Below, piece after piece: positions 16,901 through 25,132 of a DNA stretch of 64,000 nt; the stretch's first letter is position 1; each line of letters begins with the position of its first letter. The translations under genes were made by a program, and so were the position numbers. Origin of the DNA: Aquamicrobium sp. LC103. GTDB taxonomy: Bacteria; Pseudomonadota; Alphaproteobacteria; Rhizobiales; Rhizobiaceae. The notes beneath the pieces are model-generated. The model had not been told where the DNA came from, did no database searches, and was given only the letters and a program-made list of their open reading frames with translations. The stretch spans positions 205,965 to 269,964 of the forward strand of contig NZ_LBCQ02000012.1 of assembly GCF_001014615.2 (NCBI RefSeq), written 5' to 3'.

Positions 16901-17716
16901 ATGGCACCTCGGGCTCAGTGGAAGGGCTATCTCAAGATCGACGAAATCACCTGTGCGGTCGCGCTCTATACGGCGGCTTCGACCGCAGAGCGGACACGAT
17001 TTCACGTCGTCAACAAAACCACCGGCAATCGCGTCAGGCGCGAATTCGTCGACGAGAAGACCGGCAAACCCGTCGACAAGGAAAACCAGGTCAAGGGCTA
17101 CCAGACCGACAACAACCAGTACATCATCCTCGAACAGGAAGAGATCGACGCGGTCATCCCCCAGGGCGACAAGACGCTCTCCATCGAAGCCTTCATCGCC
17201 AGCGACGATGTCGACACCGTCTATTTCGACAAGCCCTATTTCATCGCGCCGGTCGACCGCGTCGCCGAAAAAGCCTTCGGCCTGATCCGCGAGGGCATGA
17301 AGAAGCAGAAGGTCGCCGCGCTTGCCAAGGCGGTGCTGTTCCGCCGCGCGCGAAGCTTGCTGCTGCGGCCCCTGGGAGACGGCATCGTCGCCAACACGCT
17401 CAACTTCGACTACGAGGTGCGATCCGCCGAGGAAGCATTCAAGGACGCGCCGCATCCGAAGATCAAGAAGGAGATGCTGCAACTCGCCGAGCACATCATC
17501 GACACGATGAGCGGCGAGTTCGATCCCAAGGCGTTCGACGATCGCTATGAGGAAGCGCTGGCTGAGCTGGTGCGGGCGAAGATCGAGGGCCGGCCGATCA
17601 AGGTGCCGAAACGCAAGGCGGAAGGAAAGGTCGTCGACCTCATGGAGGCGTTGCGCCAGAGCGCGAAAACGGCCGGCAAGAAGAAGACCGCAGCAAAAGG
17701 CAGGAAGGCCGCCTGA
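16901..17716 (+). CDS. ku: Ku domain DNA-end-binding protein (bacterial NHEJ)
   Basis: A 271-residue bacterial Ku protein that encircles double-strand DNA ends and recruits LigD. It opens with the diagnostic APRAQWKGYLKIDEITC, then the Ku core barrel (RFHVVNKTTGNRVRREFVDE, VDTVYFDKPYFIAP, FRRARSLLLRPLGDGIVAN). It ends in a Lys-rich tail (SAKTAGKKKTAAKGRKAA) that may bind DNA. GGGAGAG precedes ATG 16901. It is convergent, two bp apart, with a second Ku gene. No ligD lies in the window. Paired Ku paralogues in rhizobia have been reported to act as heterodimers. Confidence 0.95.
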   Translation: MAPRAQWKGYLKIDEITCAVALYTAASTAERTRFHVVNKTTGNRVRREFVDEKTGKPVDKENQVKGYQTDNNQYIILEQEEIDAVIPQGDKTLSIEAFIASDDVDTVYFDKPYFIAPVDRVAEKAFGLIREGMKKQKVAALAKAVLFRRARSLLLRPLGDGIVANTLNFDYEVRSAEEAFKDAPHPKIKKEMLQLAEHIIDTMSGEFDPKAFDDRYEEALAELVRAKIEGRPIKVPKRKAEGKVVDLMEALRQSAKTAGKKKTAAKGRKAA

Positions 17717-17718
17717 TC

Positions 17719-18534
17719 CTATTTCCTGGAGGGCTTCTTCTCCGATTTCTCCAGGCTCTTCTTCAGGGCGCCCATCAGGTCGACCACGTTCGAGGCGCCC
17801 CGACCGTCCTGTTCCTCGTCGGGCTTTTTCTTCGCCTTGCCGGATTTTTTCCGCTTTTCGGCTATGATGGCCTTCAACTGCGTCTGGACCGGGTCCTGGA
17901 CCATCGACGGGGACCAGGACTCCGAGCGTTCGTCGATCAGCGTGGTGATCATCTTGAGCAGTTTGGGTTCAGCCTTTTCGTCGTCGATGGTCGAGAAATA
18001 GTCGGCCGGGTCGCGAACCTCGTTGCCGTAGCGCAGCGTCCAGAGCACGATGCCGTTGCCGCGCGGCTCCAGCATGACGGCGCGTTCGCGGCGAAAAAGC
18101 ACGACGCGCGAGATGCCGACGACGCCCTTCGAGGCCATTGCCTCGCGGATCACGGCGAAGGCTTCCTCGCCGACCTTGTCGTCGGGTGCGACGTAATAGG
18201 GGCTGTCGTAATAGATCCAGTTGATCGTGTCCTTCTTGACAAAGGTGTCTATGTCGATCGTCCGGACGCTTTCGAGCGCCACGGCTTCGAGTTCCTCGTC
18301 CTCGAAGGTCACGAACTGTCCGTCGGAAGTCTCGTAACCCTTGACCTCGTCGTCCTCCTTGACCGGCTTTCCAGTCTCGGAATCGACATAGCGGGTTTTG
18401 ACCCGCCTGCCGGTCTCCTTGTTCAAAGTGTGAAACCGAACCTTCTCCCCCTCGGTCGTCGCCGGTGTCATCGTCACCGGGCAGGTCACCAGCGAAAGCT
18501 TCAGGTAGCCTTTCCAGAATGCCGCGCGCGCCAT
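17719..18534 (-). CDS. ku: Ku domain DNA-end-binding protein, second paralogue
   Basis: A 271-residue Ku paralogue, diverged from the facing gene but the same length: AAFWKGYLKLSLVTCPVTMT, KVRFHTLNKETGRRVKTRYV, INWIYYDSPYYVAPDD, LFRRERAVMLEPRGNGIVLW. The C-terminal part is charged and Lys-rich (KRKKSGKAKKKPDEEQ and SLEKSEKKPSRK), with VVDLMGALKKSL close to the VVDLMEALRQSA of the other copy. GGAGGGTAAGAG precedes the ATG. The tail-to-tail arrangement with only two bp between stops means the transcripts must overlap at their 3' ends. Confidence 0.95.
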   Translation of the reverse strand: MARAAFWKGYLKLSLVTCPVTMTPATTEGEKVRFHTLNKETGRRVKTRYVDSETGKPVKEDDEVKGYETSDGQFVTFEDEELEAVALESVRTIDIDTFVKKDTINWIYYDSPYYVAPDDKVGEEAFAVIREAMASKGVVGISRVVLFRRERAVMLEPRGNGIVLWTLRYGNEVRDPADYFSTIDDEKAEPKLLKMITTLIDERSESWSPSMVQDPVQTQLKAIIAEKRKKSGKAKKKPDEEQDGRGASNVVDLMGALKKSLEKSEKKPSRK

Positions 18535-18594
18535 CTCTTACCCTCCAGATGAGCCTTGCGGAAAACGCGCTGCCTCGAATCCGGTTCCGCGGCG

Positions 18595-18617
18595 AAAAAA
18601 GCAGAGCCGCGAGGCTC
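18595..18617 (-). terminator. Rho-independent terminator of the nagA operon
   Basis: Read on the minus strand, GAGCC-TCGC-GGCTC (18617-18604) forms a short GC hairpin followed by TGC and a run of six T (18600-18595). The hairpin overlaps the nagA stop codon, so termination occurs right at the end of the operon and separates it from the Ku gene starting at 18534. Confidence 0.65.
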
Positions 18618-19782
18618 AGCCGTTCGCGCCGAAGACTTTTCGTCCTTCGATCCATACGCTTTCGACGTCGAGCGCAGGCGAGAGATGCACGAGATCGGCG
18701 CGGGCGCCCTGGCCAAGCCGGCCGTAATCATCATCGATACGCATCGCGCGGGCGGGATAAAGCGAAGCCATGCGCAGCGCTTCCTCGAGCGGCAGGCCTA
18801 TCTTTTCATGCACGAAGCGGACGGCGGAGATCATGTCGAGGTCGGCGCCGGCAAGCGTGCCGTCTTCCAGTGTGAGACGTCCGTTCTCGCGCCGGATCAG
18901 GCGCCCGTTCAGCGTGAAGGAGCGCATGTCCGTGCCGATCGTCGCCATCGCGTCGGTGACGAGGAAGATGCGGCCGGGGCCTTTCTTGGCGCGAAGCGCA
19001 ATGCCGATCATCGCGGGATCGACATGGAAGCCGTCGGCGATCAGGCCCGCGTCCAGTTCTCCAGAGTCGAGTGCCGCGCCGACGAGCCCGGGCTCGCGGT
19101 TTCCCATCTGGCTCATCGCGTTGAAGAGATGCGTCACCATCGACGCCCCGGCAGACGCAGCCTCCCGGGCCGCGTCGCGGCTGGCATCCGAATGGCCGAG
19201 GCTCACCACGACGCCCGCCTCCGAAAGCCTGCGGACACGCTCCGGCGCGGCCGCTTCCGGCGCAAGAGTGACCAGCAGCACCGGCACCTTGCCGTGAGCA
19301 TCAAGGATCGCCGCTTCGTCGACGTCCTCCATCGGACGGATCATCGCCGGGTCGTGCGCGCCCTTGCGGGCCAGCGTCAGATGCGGACCTTCGAGGTGGA
19401 GCCCGAGATAGCCGGGTACGCGCCGTCGGCCCGCTTCGGCACCGGCCTCGACCGCTGCCGCGGTGACTTCCGGAGTGTCGCTGATCAACGTGGGCAGCAG
19501 GGCTGTCGTTCCGAACCGGGCGTGGGCCTCGCAGATAATGCGGATCGCCTCGACATCCTGGCGGTCGTTCAGCATCACGCCGCCACCGCCATTGACCTGC
19601 AGGTCGATGAAGCCCGGCGCGAGAATGCCGCCTTCCAACCGATGAAGAACAGCGCCTCCGGGGATTTGCGCTTCCGGAACTATCCTCTCGATGACCCCTC
19701 CGCGTGCGATCAGCGCCGCGTTCTCATGCCATTGCTCGCCGTCGAATATCCGCGCGCCCGCAAATGCCGTGATTTCGCTCAT
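18616..19782 (-). CDS. nagA: N-acetylglucosamine-6-phosphate deacetylase
   Basis: A 388-residue amidohydrolase that deacetylates GlcNAc-6-P to GlcN-6-P in the cytoplasm. Family motifs appear in order: LAPGFIDLQVNGGGG, GLHLEGPHLT (metal/substrate Glu-His), VSLGHSDASRDAA (metal His), VTHLFNAMSQMGNREPG (metal His and substrate Asn), ADGFHVDPAMI and FLVTDAMAT (catalytic Asp). The length is normal. The ATG overlaps the stop of the SIS-domain gene (ATGA), so it is the last gene of a four-gene operon with kinase, GntR regulator and deaminase, all needed for amino-sugar use. Confidence 0.94.
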   Translation of the reverse strand: MSEITAFAGARIFDGEQWHENAALIARGGVIERIVPEAQIPGGAVLHRLEGGILAPGFIDLQVNGGGGVMLNDRQDVEAIRIICEAHARFGTTALLPTLISDTPEVTAAAVEAGAEAGRRRVPGYLGLHLEGPHLTLARKGAHDPAMIRPMEDVDEAAILDAHGKVPVLLVTLAPEAAAPERVRRLSEAGVVVSLGHSDASRDAAREAASAGASMVTHLFNAMSQMGNREPGLVGAALDSGELDAGLIADGFHVDPAMIGIALRAKKGPGRIFLVTDAMATIGTDMRSFTLNGRLIRRENGRLTLEDGTLAGADLDMISAVRFVHEKIGLPLEEALRMASLYPARAMRIDDDYGRLGQGARADLVHLSPALDVESVWIEGRKVFGANG

Positions 19783-20810
19783 AGGGTTTCCGTCACTTTA
19801 TTCAGATTCCGCGGCTCGTCGGGGTTCAGCCCGCGATGCCGGGCGAAAGCTTCCACGAAACCGTAGAAGGACACGATCAGCGCCAAGGGGTCCGTCAGCG
19901 GGTGGCCGGTGGCGGCGAAGGGCAGGGGGGCGGCCTTCGTCTTCCCCTTGGAGGTAACGAAGACGGCCGCCTGTTTGGCATGGAGAGCGTCCGCCGCCTC
20001 GATCATCGAGGCTTCGGAGGAGTCGCGCGCGGCGAGCGCGATGATCGGAAAGCCCGGGCCGACGAGCGCGAGCGGCCCGTGCATCACCTCCGCCGCGCTG
20101 TATGCCTCGGCATGCATGCCGCAGGTTTCCTTGAATTTGAGCGCCGCTTCGTTGGCGATGGCGAAGGAGGGGCCTCGTCCGAGGATGAAGAGCGAATTCT
20201 GACCGGCAAGCGCCGGGGCAAGTCCCATCCAGTCGCAGGCGATCGCTTTTTCGAAGTGCCCGGGAAGCTCGCCGAGCGCGGCAAGCAGTGCCTCGTCCTG
20301 CGTCGCGTGCGCCATCAGCGCGAGACCGGCGACTGCCGAATTGACGAAGGTCTTGGTCGCCGCCACGCTCTTCTCGGCGCCCGCCATGATGTCGATCGGA
20401 AAGTCGCAGGCACGCGCAAGAGGCGAATCCGCGGTATTGGTGAGCGCGATCGCGAGCGCGCCGCCCTTCCGCGCCTCCTCCGCCATGGCGACGATGTCCG
20501 GGCTCTTGCCGGATTGCGAGATCGCGAGACAGGCGGAGCCAGCGAGCCGGAGCCTTGCGCCATAGATCGAGGCGATGGACGGTCCGACCGAGGCGACCGG
20601 AATGCCGGCCGTCAGCTCGACGGCATATTTGAGGAACGCTGCGACATGATCCGAAGAACCGCGCGCGACCGTTACCAGGAAGCGCGGATCGCGCTCGCGA
20701 ACCGCCGCGCCGGCTTCGCCGAGCATCTTGCCCGAGGCGCTGAGCAGCCGCGCCGTCGCCTCGGGAATCTCCCTGATTTCGCGCATCATATGCGTGGGTC
20801 CCGAAATCAT
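19779..20810 (-). CDS. SIS-domain glucosamine-6-phosphate deaminase/isomerase (NagB-II/AgaS-like)
   Basis: A 343-residue protein with two SIS domains, matching the isomerase half of GlmS without the glutaminase domain. Signatures are ARGSSDHVAAFLKYAVE, CLAISQSGKSPD, AGAEKSVAATKTFVNS, and a C-terminal GFVEAFARHRGLNPDEPRNL typical of this branch. In comparable operons such proteins convert GlcN-6-P to Fru-6-P and ammonia, replacing classical NagB. That fits because no other deaminase is present. GGAGAAAGGCG precedes the ATG, which overlaps the GntR stop (ATGA). Confidence 0.88.
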   Translation of the reverse strand: MISGPTHMMREIREIPEATARLLSASGKMLGEAGAAVRERDPRFLVTVARGSSDHVAAFLKYAVELTAGIPVASVGPSIASIYGARLRLAGSACLAISQSGKSPDIVAMAEEARKGGALAIALTNTADSPLARACDFPIDIMAGAEKSVAATKTFVNSAVAGLALMAHATQDEALLAALGELPGHFEKAIACDWMGLAPALAGQNSLFILGRGPSFAIANEAALKFKETCGMHAEAYSAAEVMHGPLALVGPGFPIIALAARDSSEASMIEAADALHAKQAAVFVTSKGKTKAAPLPFAATGHPLTDPLALIVSFYGFVEAFARHRGLNPDEPRNLNKVTETL

Positions 20811-21592
20811 CGCCTTTCTCCAATATCGTCGGCATCGCCAAGCCTCAGCTCGGCGACGAAATCATAGGTGTCGCCCCGATAGATGGAGCGGGTGAACTCG
20901 ATCACCTTGCCGCTGGCCAGATAGGAGATGCGCTCGATGTTGAGACCCGCCGAGCCGATCGGCACGGCGAGCAGTTCGGCGTCGGCCTCGCCGAGATTCG
21001 TGGCCGAAATTCGTTGAACGGCGCGGATCGGCCGGTGGCCGGTTTCCTGCAGCGCGAGGTAGAGCGATCCGGAAACCGCTGTCGGATCGGGCAGGACGGT
21101 CGCTGACAGCGATGCGCGCTCGATCGCCAGCGGCGTCTCGTTGGCGATCCGCAAACGCGCGATGCGCGCGACCATCTCGTTGGAGGACAAGCCGAGGACC
21201 ATCATCTCTTCCGGCGAAGGGGAATAGACGCCGCGGTCGAACCAGACCGACCGGGCATTGAGCCCACGCCGTGCCATGTCCTCCGTGAAGGAGGTGAGCC
21301 GCGAAAGCGACTGCTCGACACGCTCCATGCGCGGGGCGACGAAGGTGCCGGAGCCGTGGCGCTGGACCAGGATTCCGCCTCGCACGAGATCCTGCACCGC
21401 CTTGCGCACGGTGACGCGCGACACGTCCGCCTTGGCGGCGATGTCGCGCTCCGAAGGCAGGGCGTCGCCGGGGCTGATGATTCCGCGCAGCACGGCCTCC
21501 TCGATGTTCCGTTTCAGGCGGATATAGAGCGGAGCACCGTTTTGTCCGCCGTCCTTGACCGTGGAAAATATTTGTTCAGCCAGGTCGGACAT
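20807..21592 (-). CDS. GntR/HutC family transcriptional regulator (NagQ/NagR-like)
   Basis: A 261-residue regulator with an N-terminal winged helix (LYIRLKRNIEEAVLRGIISP, GDALPSERDIAAKADVSRVT, VRKAVQDLVRGGILVQRHGS) and a C-terminal UTRA ligand-binding domain (about 100-250, with SLSATVLPDP and VIEFTRSIYRGDTYDF). Members in amino-sugar operons sense GlcN-6-P or GlcNAc-6-P. ATG 21592 begins one nt after the kinase stop. The expected operators are the direct TGGTAT repeats in the kinase/murQ divergent gap. It probably represses both divergent operons until amino-sugar phosphates accumulate. Confidence 0.9.
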   Translation of the reverse strand: MSDLAEQIFSTVKDGGQNGAPLYIRLKRNIEEAVLRGIISPGDALPSERDIAAKADVSRVTVRKAVQDLVRGGILVQRHGSGTFVAPRMERVEQSLSRLTSFTEDMARRGLNARSVWFDRGVYSPSPEEMMVLGLSSNEMVARIARLRIANETPLAIERASLSATVLPDPTAVSGSLYLALQETGHRPIRAVQRISATNLGEADAELLAVPIGSAGLNIERISYLASGKVIEFTRSIYRGDTYDFVAELRLGDADDIGERR

Positions 21593-21593
21593 G

Positions 21594-22469
21594 TCAGCCG
21601 CTCCCGCTCTTGCCGAAAAGCTCGACCGCCATTTCGACCGCCCCGCCAAGCGCGTCGCGCAGCGGCGGCTCGAGAATTTTCCGGTATCCCGGCGAAAGGC
21701 GCGGCGCCACGAAATCGGCCAGTCCGCCAAGAAGACAAAGTCGCTCGCCCGCGGCGAGATCGAGCGTATCCAGAGCCTCTTCGATATTGTCGACCGATCT
21801 TGCGACGAGGGTTTCGGCCACGGCGTCGCCTTGCGCGAAGTGCTCGAACACCATCGGCGCGAAGGAACCGAAATCGCGCGGCTTCGCCCTGGCCGCGAAT
21901 TCCACGAGGTTGCGTGGATCGTTTTCGAAATGCTGGAGAACCGCCCGCGCGAGGCTCGATCCATCGTGGATGCCATCATGGGCAAGCAGCGCTTCCTCCA
22001 GAAGATCCCGGCCGAGGCGCGCGCCGCCGCCGAGGTCACCCAGCTTGAACCCCCAGCCGCCGATCGTCCGTGTCTGCCGTCCTCTGCGGGACATGAATAT
22101 CGAGCCGGTGCCGATGATCGCGATCGCCCCGTCATGCCGGCCCAGGGCGCCATGAAGCGCGATCAGTGCGTCGCTTTCGACGGCACTTTCATGGAAGGGC
22201 AGAATTTCGAGGAGCTGCTGCCGATAGTCGCCGACATTCGTGCCGGCGAGGCCGAGCACCGCGGGCGTGGAAGACAGGAGCAGCGGATTCTGACCGGCGT
22301 CGGCGAAGGCGAGCCGGGCCGCTTCGACGATGCTGTCGCGGGCGCCGTGCAAATCCGTCATTATGTTGGCCGAGCCGCTTTTGCCGTAGCCGAGCACTTC
22401 GCCGCTCGTCCTGGCGAGTGCCGCCCTGCAGCTTGTGCCGCCGCCGTCGATGCCGAGTATCAATTTCAC
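21594..22469 (-). CDS. BadF/BadG-type N-acetylglucosamine kinase
   Basis: A 291-residue sugar kinase of the ASKHA fold. It has the phosphate-1 loop LILGIDGGGTSCRAALA, GLAGTNVGDYR, GAIAIIGTGS, and GGWGFKLGDLGGGARLG, the sequence set of N-acetylglucosamine/glucosaminide kinases. It would make GlcNAc-6-P (or MurNAc-6-P) for NagA and MurQ. GTG 22467-22469 is chosen because GGAGGAAAATTCGGC lies directly upstream; the ATG at 22526 falls inside the operator region. It is the first gene of the minus-strand amino-sugar operon. Confidence 0.87.
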   Translation of the reverse strand: MKLILGIDGGGTSCRAALARTSGEVLGYGKSGSANIMTDLHGARDSIVEAARLAFADAGQNPLLLSSTPAVLGLAGTNVGDYRQQLLEILPFHESAVESDALIALHGALGRHDGAIAIIGTGSIFMSRRGRQTRTIGGWGFKLGDLGGGARLGRDLLEEALLAHDGIHDGSSLARAVLQHFENDPRNLVEFAARAKPRDFGSFAPMVFEHFAQGDAVAETLVARSVDNIEEALDTLDLAAGERLCLLGGLADFVAPRLSPGYRKILEPPLRDALGGAVEMAVELFGKSGSG

Positions 22470-22494
22470 GCCGAATTTTCCTCCAACCTTGATG

Positions 22495-22511
22495 ATACCA
22501 ATAAAATACCA
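22495..22511 (-). promoter_or_regulatory. GntR operator-like site: direct repeat of TGGTAT with 11-bp period
   Basis: On the minus strand two TGGTAT half-sites (complement of ATACCA at 22495-22500 and 22506-22511) stand in direct orientation, 11 bp apart, one helical turn. The same half-site and spacing recur on the other strand at 22629-22645, in front of murQ. The site lies 26-42 bp upstream of the kinase start and is likely to bind the GntR regulator of the operon. Confidence 0.6.
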
Positions 22512-22628
22512 ATAGCCAAGCGCCAATTTGGCTTCCAGGCCGCGTGTTAACGAAAACCGAGTGGAAATGCTTGGATGTGCCAGGAATTTTCTGCGTTCCG
22601 GTGAAAAGCATTAACCTTGCTGGACAAG

Positions 22629-22645
22629 TGGTATTTTTTTGGTAT
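22629..22645 (+). promoter_or_regulatory. GntR operator-like site: second TGGTAT direct repeat with 11-bp period
   Basis: TGGTAT at 22629-22634 and again at 22640-22645, separated by a T-run, is the mirror image of the site before the kinase gene. It sits about 24 bp upstream of the murQ ATG. Having matching sites facing each divergent operon supports one shared GntR-family repressor for the whole locus. Confidence 0.6.
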
Positions 22646-22668
22646 GGTCTGGTGAGTGGGAGGATTTG

Positions 22669-23592
22669 ATGACGCTACGCCGGACCGAAGAGCAGCATCG
22701 GAATGCGCAAGGGCTCGACCTTGAAGCCCCGCGGACCGTGCTGCGGCATCTCGCCGAGGCGCAGGTCGAAGCGGCAAGCGCCGTCCACGATGCCATCGAA
22801 ACCATCGCCAAAGCCGCGGAAGCCGCCGCCGCATCGCTGCGGAGCGGCAACCGCGTCGCCTATGCAGCCGCCGGAAGCTCGGGCCTGATGGCGCTGGCCG
22901 ACGCGCTGGAACTGCCCGGCACGTTCGGCATTCCGCGCGACCGCATCGTCGTCATGCTTGCCGGCGGAACCGAGGCGCTCGTCAACCTTGCCGGCGCGGT
23001 CGAGGACGATACCGAAGAGGCGCGCCGCGCAGTCGCCGCTGCCGGGCTGGGGGAGGGCGACTGCCTCGTCGCCGTATCGGCCAGCGGCTCCACGCCCTAT
23101 GCCGTCGCCGCGATCGAGGAGGCCAAAAGCCGCGGCGTGACGACCATCGCGTTCGCCAATAATGCCGGCACTCCGCTCGTATCGCTTGCCGATATCGGCG
23201 TCGTGCTTGCCACGCCGCCGGAACTGATCGCCGGCTCCACAAGAATGGGGGCGGGCACCGCGCAGAAGATCGCCCTCAATATGATGTCGACGCTCATGGC
23301 GGTTCATCTGGGCCATGTCCACGACGGATACATGATCAATCTCCATGCCGACAACATCAAGCTGAGGGAACGCGCGGCGCGCATGGTCGCGGCGATCAGC
23401 GGCTGCGACCCCCAACAGGCGCATCGGCGTCTCGGCGAGGCGGGAGGCTCGGTCAAGATCGCCGTTCTTCTCGAAGCCGGCGCCACCGATGGACGTGCCG
23501 CTCGGGCGCTCCTCGATAGTTCCGGCCAGAATCTCAGAGCGGCGCTCTCGCTGTTGGAAGGCCACGGCGCGTCTCGCAAACACGGAACCTGA
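22669..23592 (+). CDS. murQ: N-acetylmuramic acid 6-phosphate etherase
   Basis: A 307-residue SIS-domain etherase that splits the lactyl ether of MurNAc-6-P, giving GlcNAc-6-P and lactate. The family core is present: VAYAAAGSSGLMALADALELPGTFG and LVAVSASGSTPYAVAAIEEA, then GSTRMGAGTAQKIALNMMST. Both acid/base glutamates of E. coli MurQ have counterparts (Glu81 in ALELPG, Glu112 in GAVEDD). GGGAGG precedes ATG 22669; the frame is open upstream but there is no ribosome site. It leads the plus-strand operon with a sugar ABC transporter, so cell-wall amino sugars are the probable import. Confidence 0.9.
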   Translation: MTLRRTEEQHRNAQGLDLEAPRTVLRHLAEAQVEAASAVHDAIETIAKAAEAAAASLRSGNRVAYAAAGSSGLMALADALELPGTFGIPRDRIVVMLAGGTEALVNLAGAVEDDTEEARRAVAAAGLGEGDCLVAVSASGSTPYAVAAIEEAKSRGVTTIAFANNAGTPLVSLADIGVVLATPPELIAGSTRMGAGTAQKIALNMMSTLMAVHLGHVHDGYMINLHADNIKLRERAARMVAAISGCDPQQAHRRLGEAGGSVKIAVLLEAGATDGRAARALLDSSGQNLRAALSLLEGHGASRKHGT

Positions 23593-23614
23593 ACAGGTCA
23601 AAAGGGAGGATGAA

Positions 23615-24874
23615 ATGACGATCAAGGCAATCACGGCGCTTCTGCTGGGCTCAAGCGTTCTCGGCTTTGCCGGAGCGGCCGCCGCGCAGGATGCCACGCT
23701 CACCATCGAAAGCTGGCGCAACGACGACCTCGCCATATGGCAGGAGAAACTGATTCCCGCCTTCGAGGCGAAGAACCCCGGGATCAAGGTGGTTTTCTCG
23801 CCGTCAGCGCCGACGGAATACAATGCGGCCCTCAATGCGAAGCTCGATGCGGGCTCGGCCGGCGACCTCATCACCTGTCGTCCCTTCGACGCCTCGCTCG
23901 AGCTGTTCAACAAGGGCCATCTCGCCGACCTGACGGACCTTTCGGGCATCGAGAACTTCTCCGACGTCGCAAAGTCCGCCTGGACCACAGACGACGGCAA
24001 GAGCACCTTCTGCGTGCCGATGGCCTCGGTCATTCACGGCTTCATCTACAATCAGGACGCCTTCGAGCAGCTCGGCATCACGCCGCCGACGACCGAGGAG
24101 GAATTCTTCGCCGTGCTCGACAAGATCAAGGAGGACGGCACCTATATTCCGATGGCGATGGGCACCAAGGATCTGTGGGAAGCCGCGACCATGGGCTACC
24201 AGAACATCGGCCCGACCTATTGGCACGGCGAGGAAGGGCGCCTGGCGCTCATCAAGGGCGAGCAGAAGCTGACGGATCCGGAATGGGTCGAGCCCTTCGC
24301 CACGCTCGCCAAATGGAAGGACTATCTCGGCGACGGCTTCGAAGCGCAGAGCTATCCGGACAGCCAGAACCTCTTCACGCTTGGTCGTGCCGCCATCTTC
24401 CCCGCCGGTTCGTGGGAAATCTCGGTGTTCAACACCCAGGCCGACTTCAAGATGGGCGCCTTCGCGCCGCCGGTGAGGAAGGCGGGCGACACCTGCTACA
24501 TCTCCGACCACAACGACATCGGCATCGGCCTCAACGCGAAGAGCGCCAATGCCGAGGCCGCCAGAACCTTCCTGACGTGGGTCGCCTCGCCGGAATTCGC
24601 AACCATCTACGCCAACGCGCTGCCGGGCTTCTTCAGCCTGTCGTCGACGCCCGTCGAGATGGAGGACCCGCTGGCGAAGGAATTCGTCTCATGGCGCGAG
24701 AAGTGCGAGCCCACCATCCGCTCGACCTATCAGATCCTGTCGCGCGGCACGCCCAATCTCGAAAACGAAACCTGGGTGAAGTCGGCCAATGTGATCAACG
24801 GCACCGAGACGCCGGAGGCCGCGGCGGCCGAACTCCAGAAGGGCCTCGATAGCTGGTACAAGCCGGCGAAATAA
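23615..24874 (+). CDS. ABC transporter sugar-binding protein (family 1)
   Basis: A 419-residue periplasmic binding protein. It has a signal peptide (IKAITALLLGSSVLGFAG, cleaved near AAAQ-DATL) and then a family 1 carbohydrate-binding fold: LIPAFEAKNPGIKVVFSPSA, AGDLITCRPFDASLELFNKG, AAIFPAGSWEISVFN. AGGGAGGA precedes ATG 23615. It lies 22 bp after murQ and ahead of two permeases, so it is the receptor of an amino-sugar or muropeptide-sugar importer. GlcNAc, chitobiose or MurNAc are candidate ligands by context. Confidence 0.93.
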   Translation: MTIKAITALLLGSSVLGFAGAAAAQDATLTIESWRNDDLAIWQEKLIPAFEAKNPGIKVVFSPSAPTEYNAALNAKLDAGSAGDLITCRPFDASLELFNKGHLADLTDLSGIENFSDVAKSAWTTDDGKSTFCVPMASVIHGFIYNQDAFEQLGITPPTTEEEFFAVLDKIKEDGTYIPMAMGTKDLWEAATMGYQNIGPTYWHGEEGRLALIKGEQKLTDPEWVEPFATLAKWKDYLGDGFEAQSYPDSQNLFTLGRAAIFPAGSWEISVFNTQADFKMGAFAPPVRKAGDTCYISDHNDIGIGLNAKSANAEAARTFLTWVASPEFATIYANALPGFFSLSSTPVEMEDPLAKEFVSWREKCEPTIRSTYQILSRGTPNLENETWVKSANVINGTETPEAAAAELQKGLDSWYKPAK

Positions 24875-24880
24875 GATACT

Positions 24881-24904
24881 CGGCCTCTCTTGCCGGGAGG
24901 GCCG
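24881..24904 (+). other. Stem-loop after the binding-protein gene (probable mRNA-stabilising or attenuating hairpin)
   Basis: CGGCC-TCTC, a short loop, and GGGAG-GGCCG pair with one bulged G just after the binding-protein stop. A second inverted repeat, GAAGCGG (24933-24939) with CCGCTTC (24962-24968), follows in the 258-bp gap before the permease. There is no T-run, so read-through is expected. Such hairpins often let the binding protein be made in excess over the membrane components. The rest of this gap shows no gene. Confidence 0.4.
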
Positions 24905-25132
24905 GAAAGAATGTGAACGGGGAAGCGCAGGAGAAGCGGTAGACGTCCGTCGATCCGTCCCCCGCTTCCCTCCTTGTTTCCACAGGGTAGGGCAGGCTGG
25001 CCGGGTATCGGCAGCCTGCCTCGGGTCCTTCCTTTCCAGTCGGGTACCCTCCTTTCAAGATTGAAGATGGCCGGAAGCTCCCCTTTGGGGATATCGTCAT
25101 CGATACTGCAAAAGGCTCGCGACGGCGCATTC

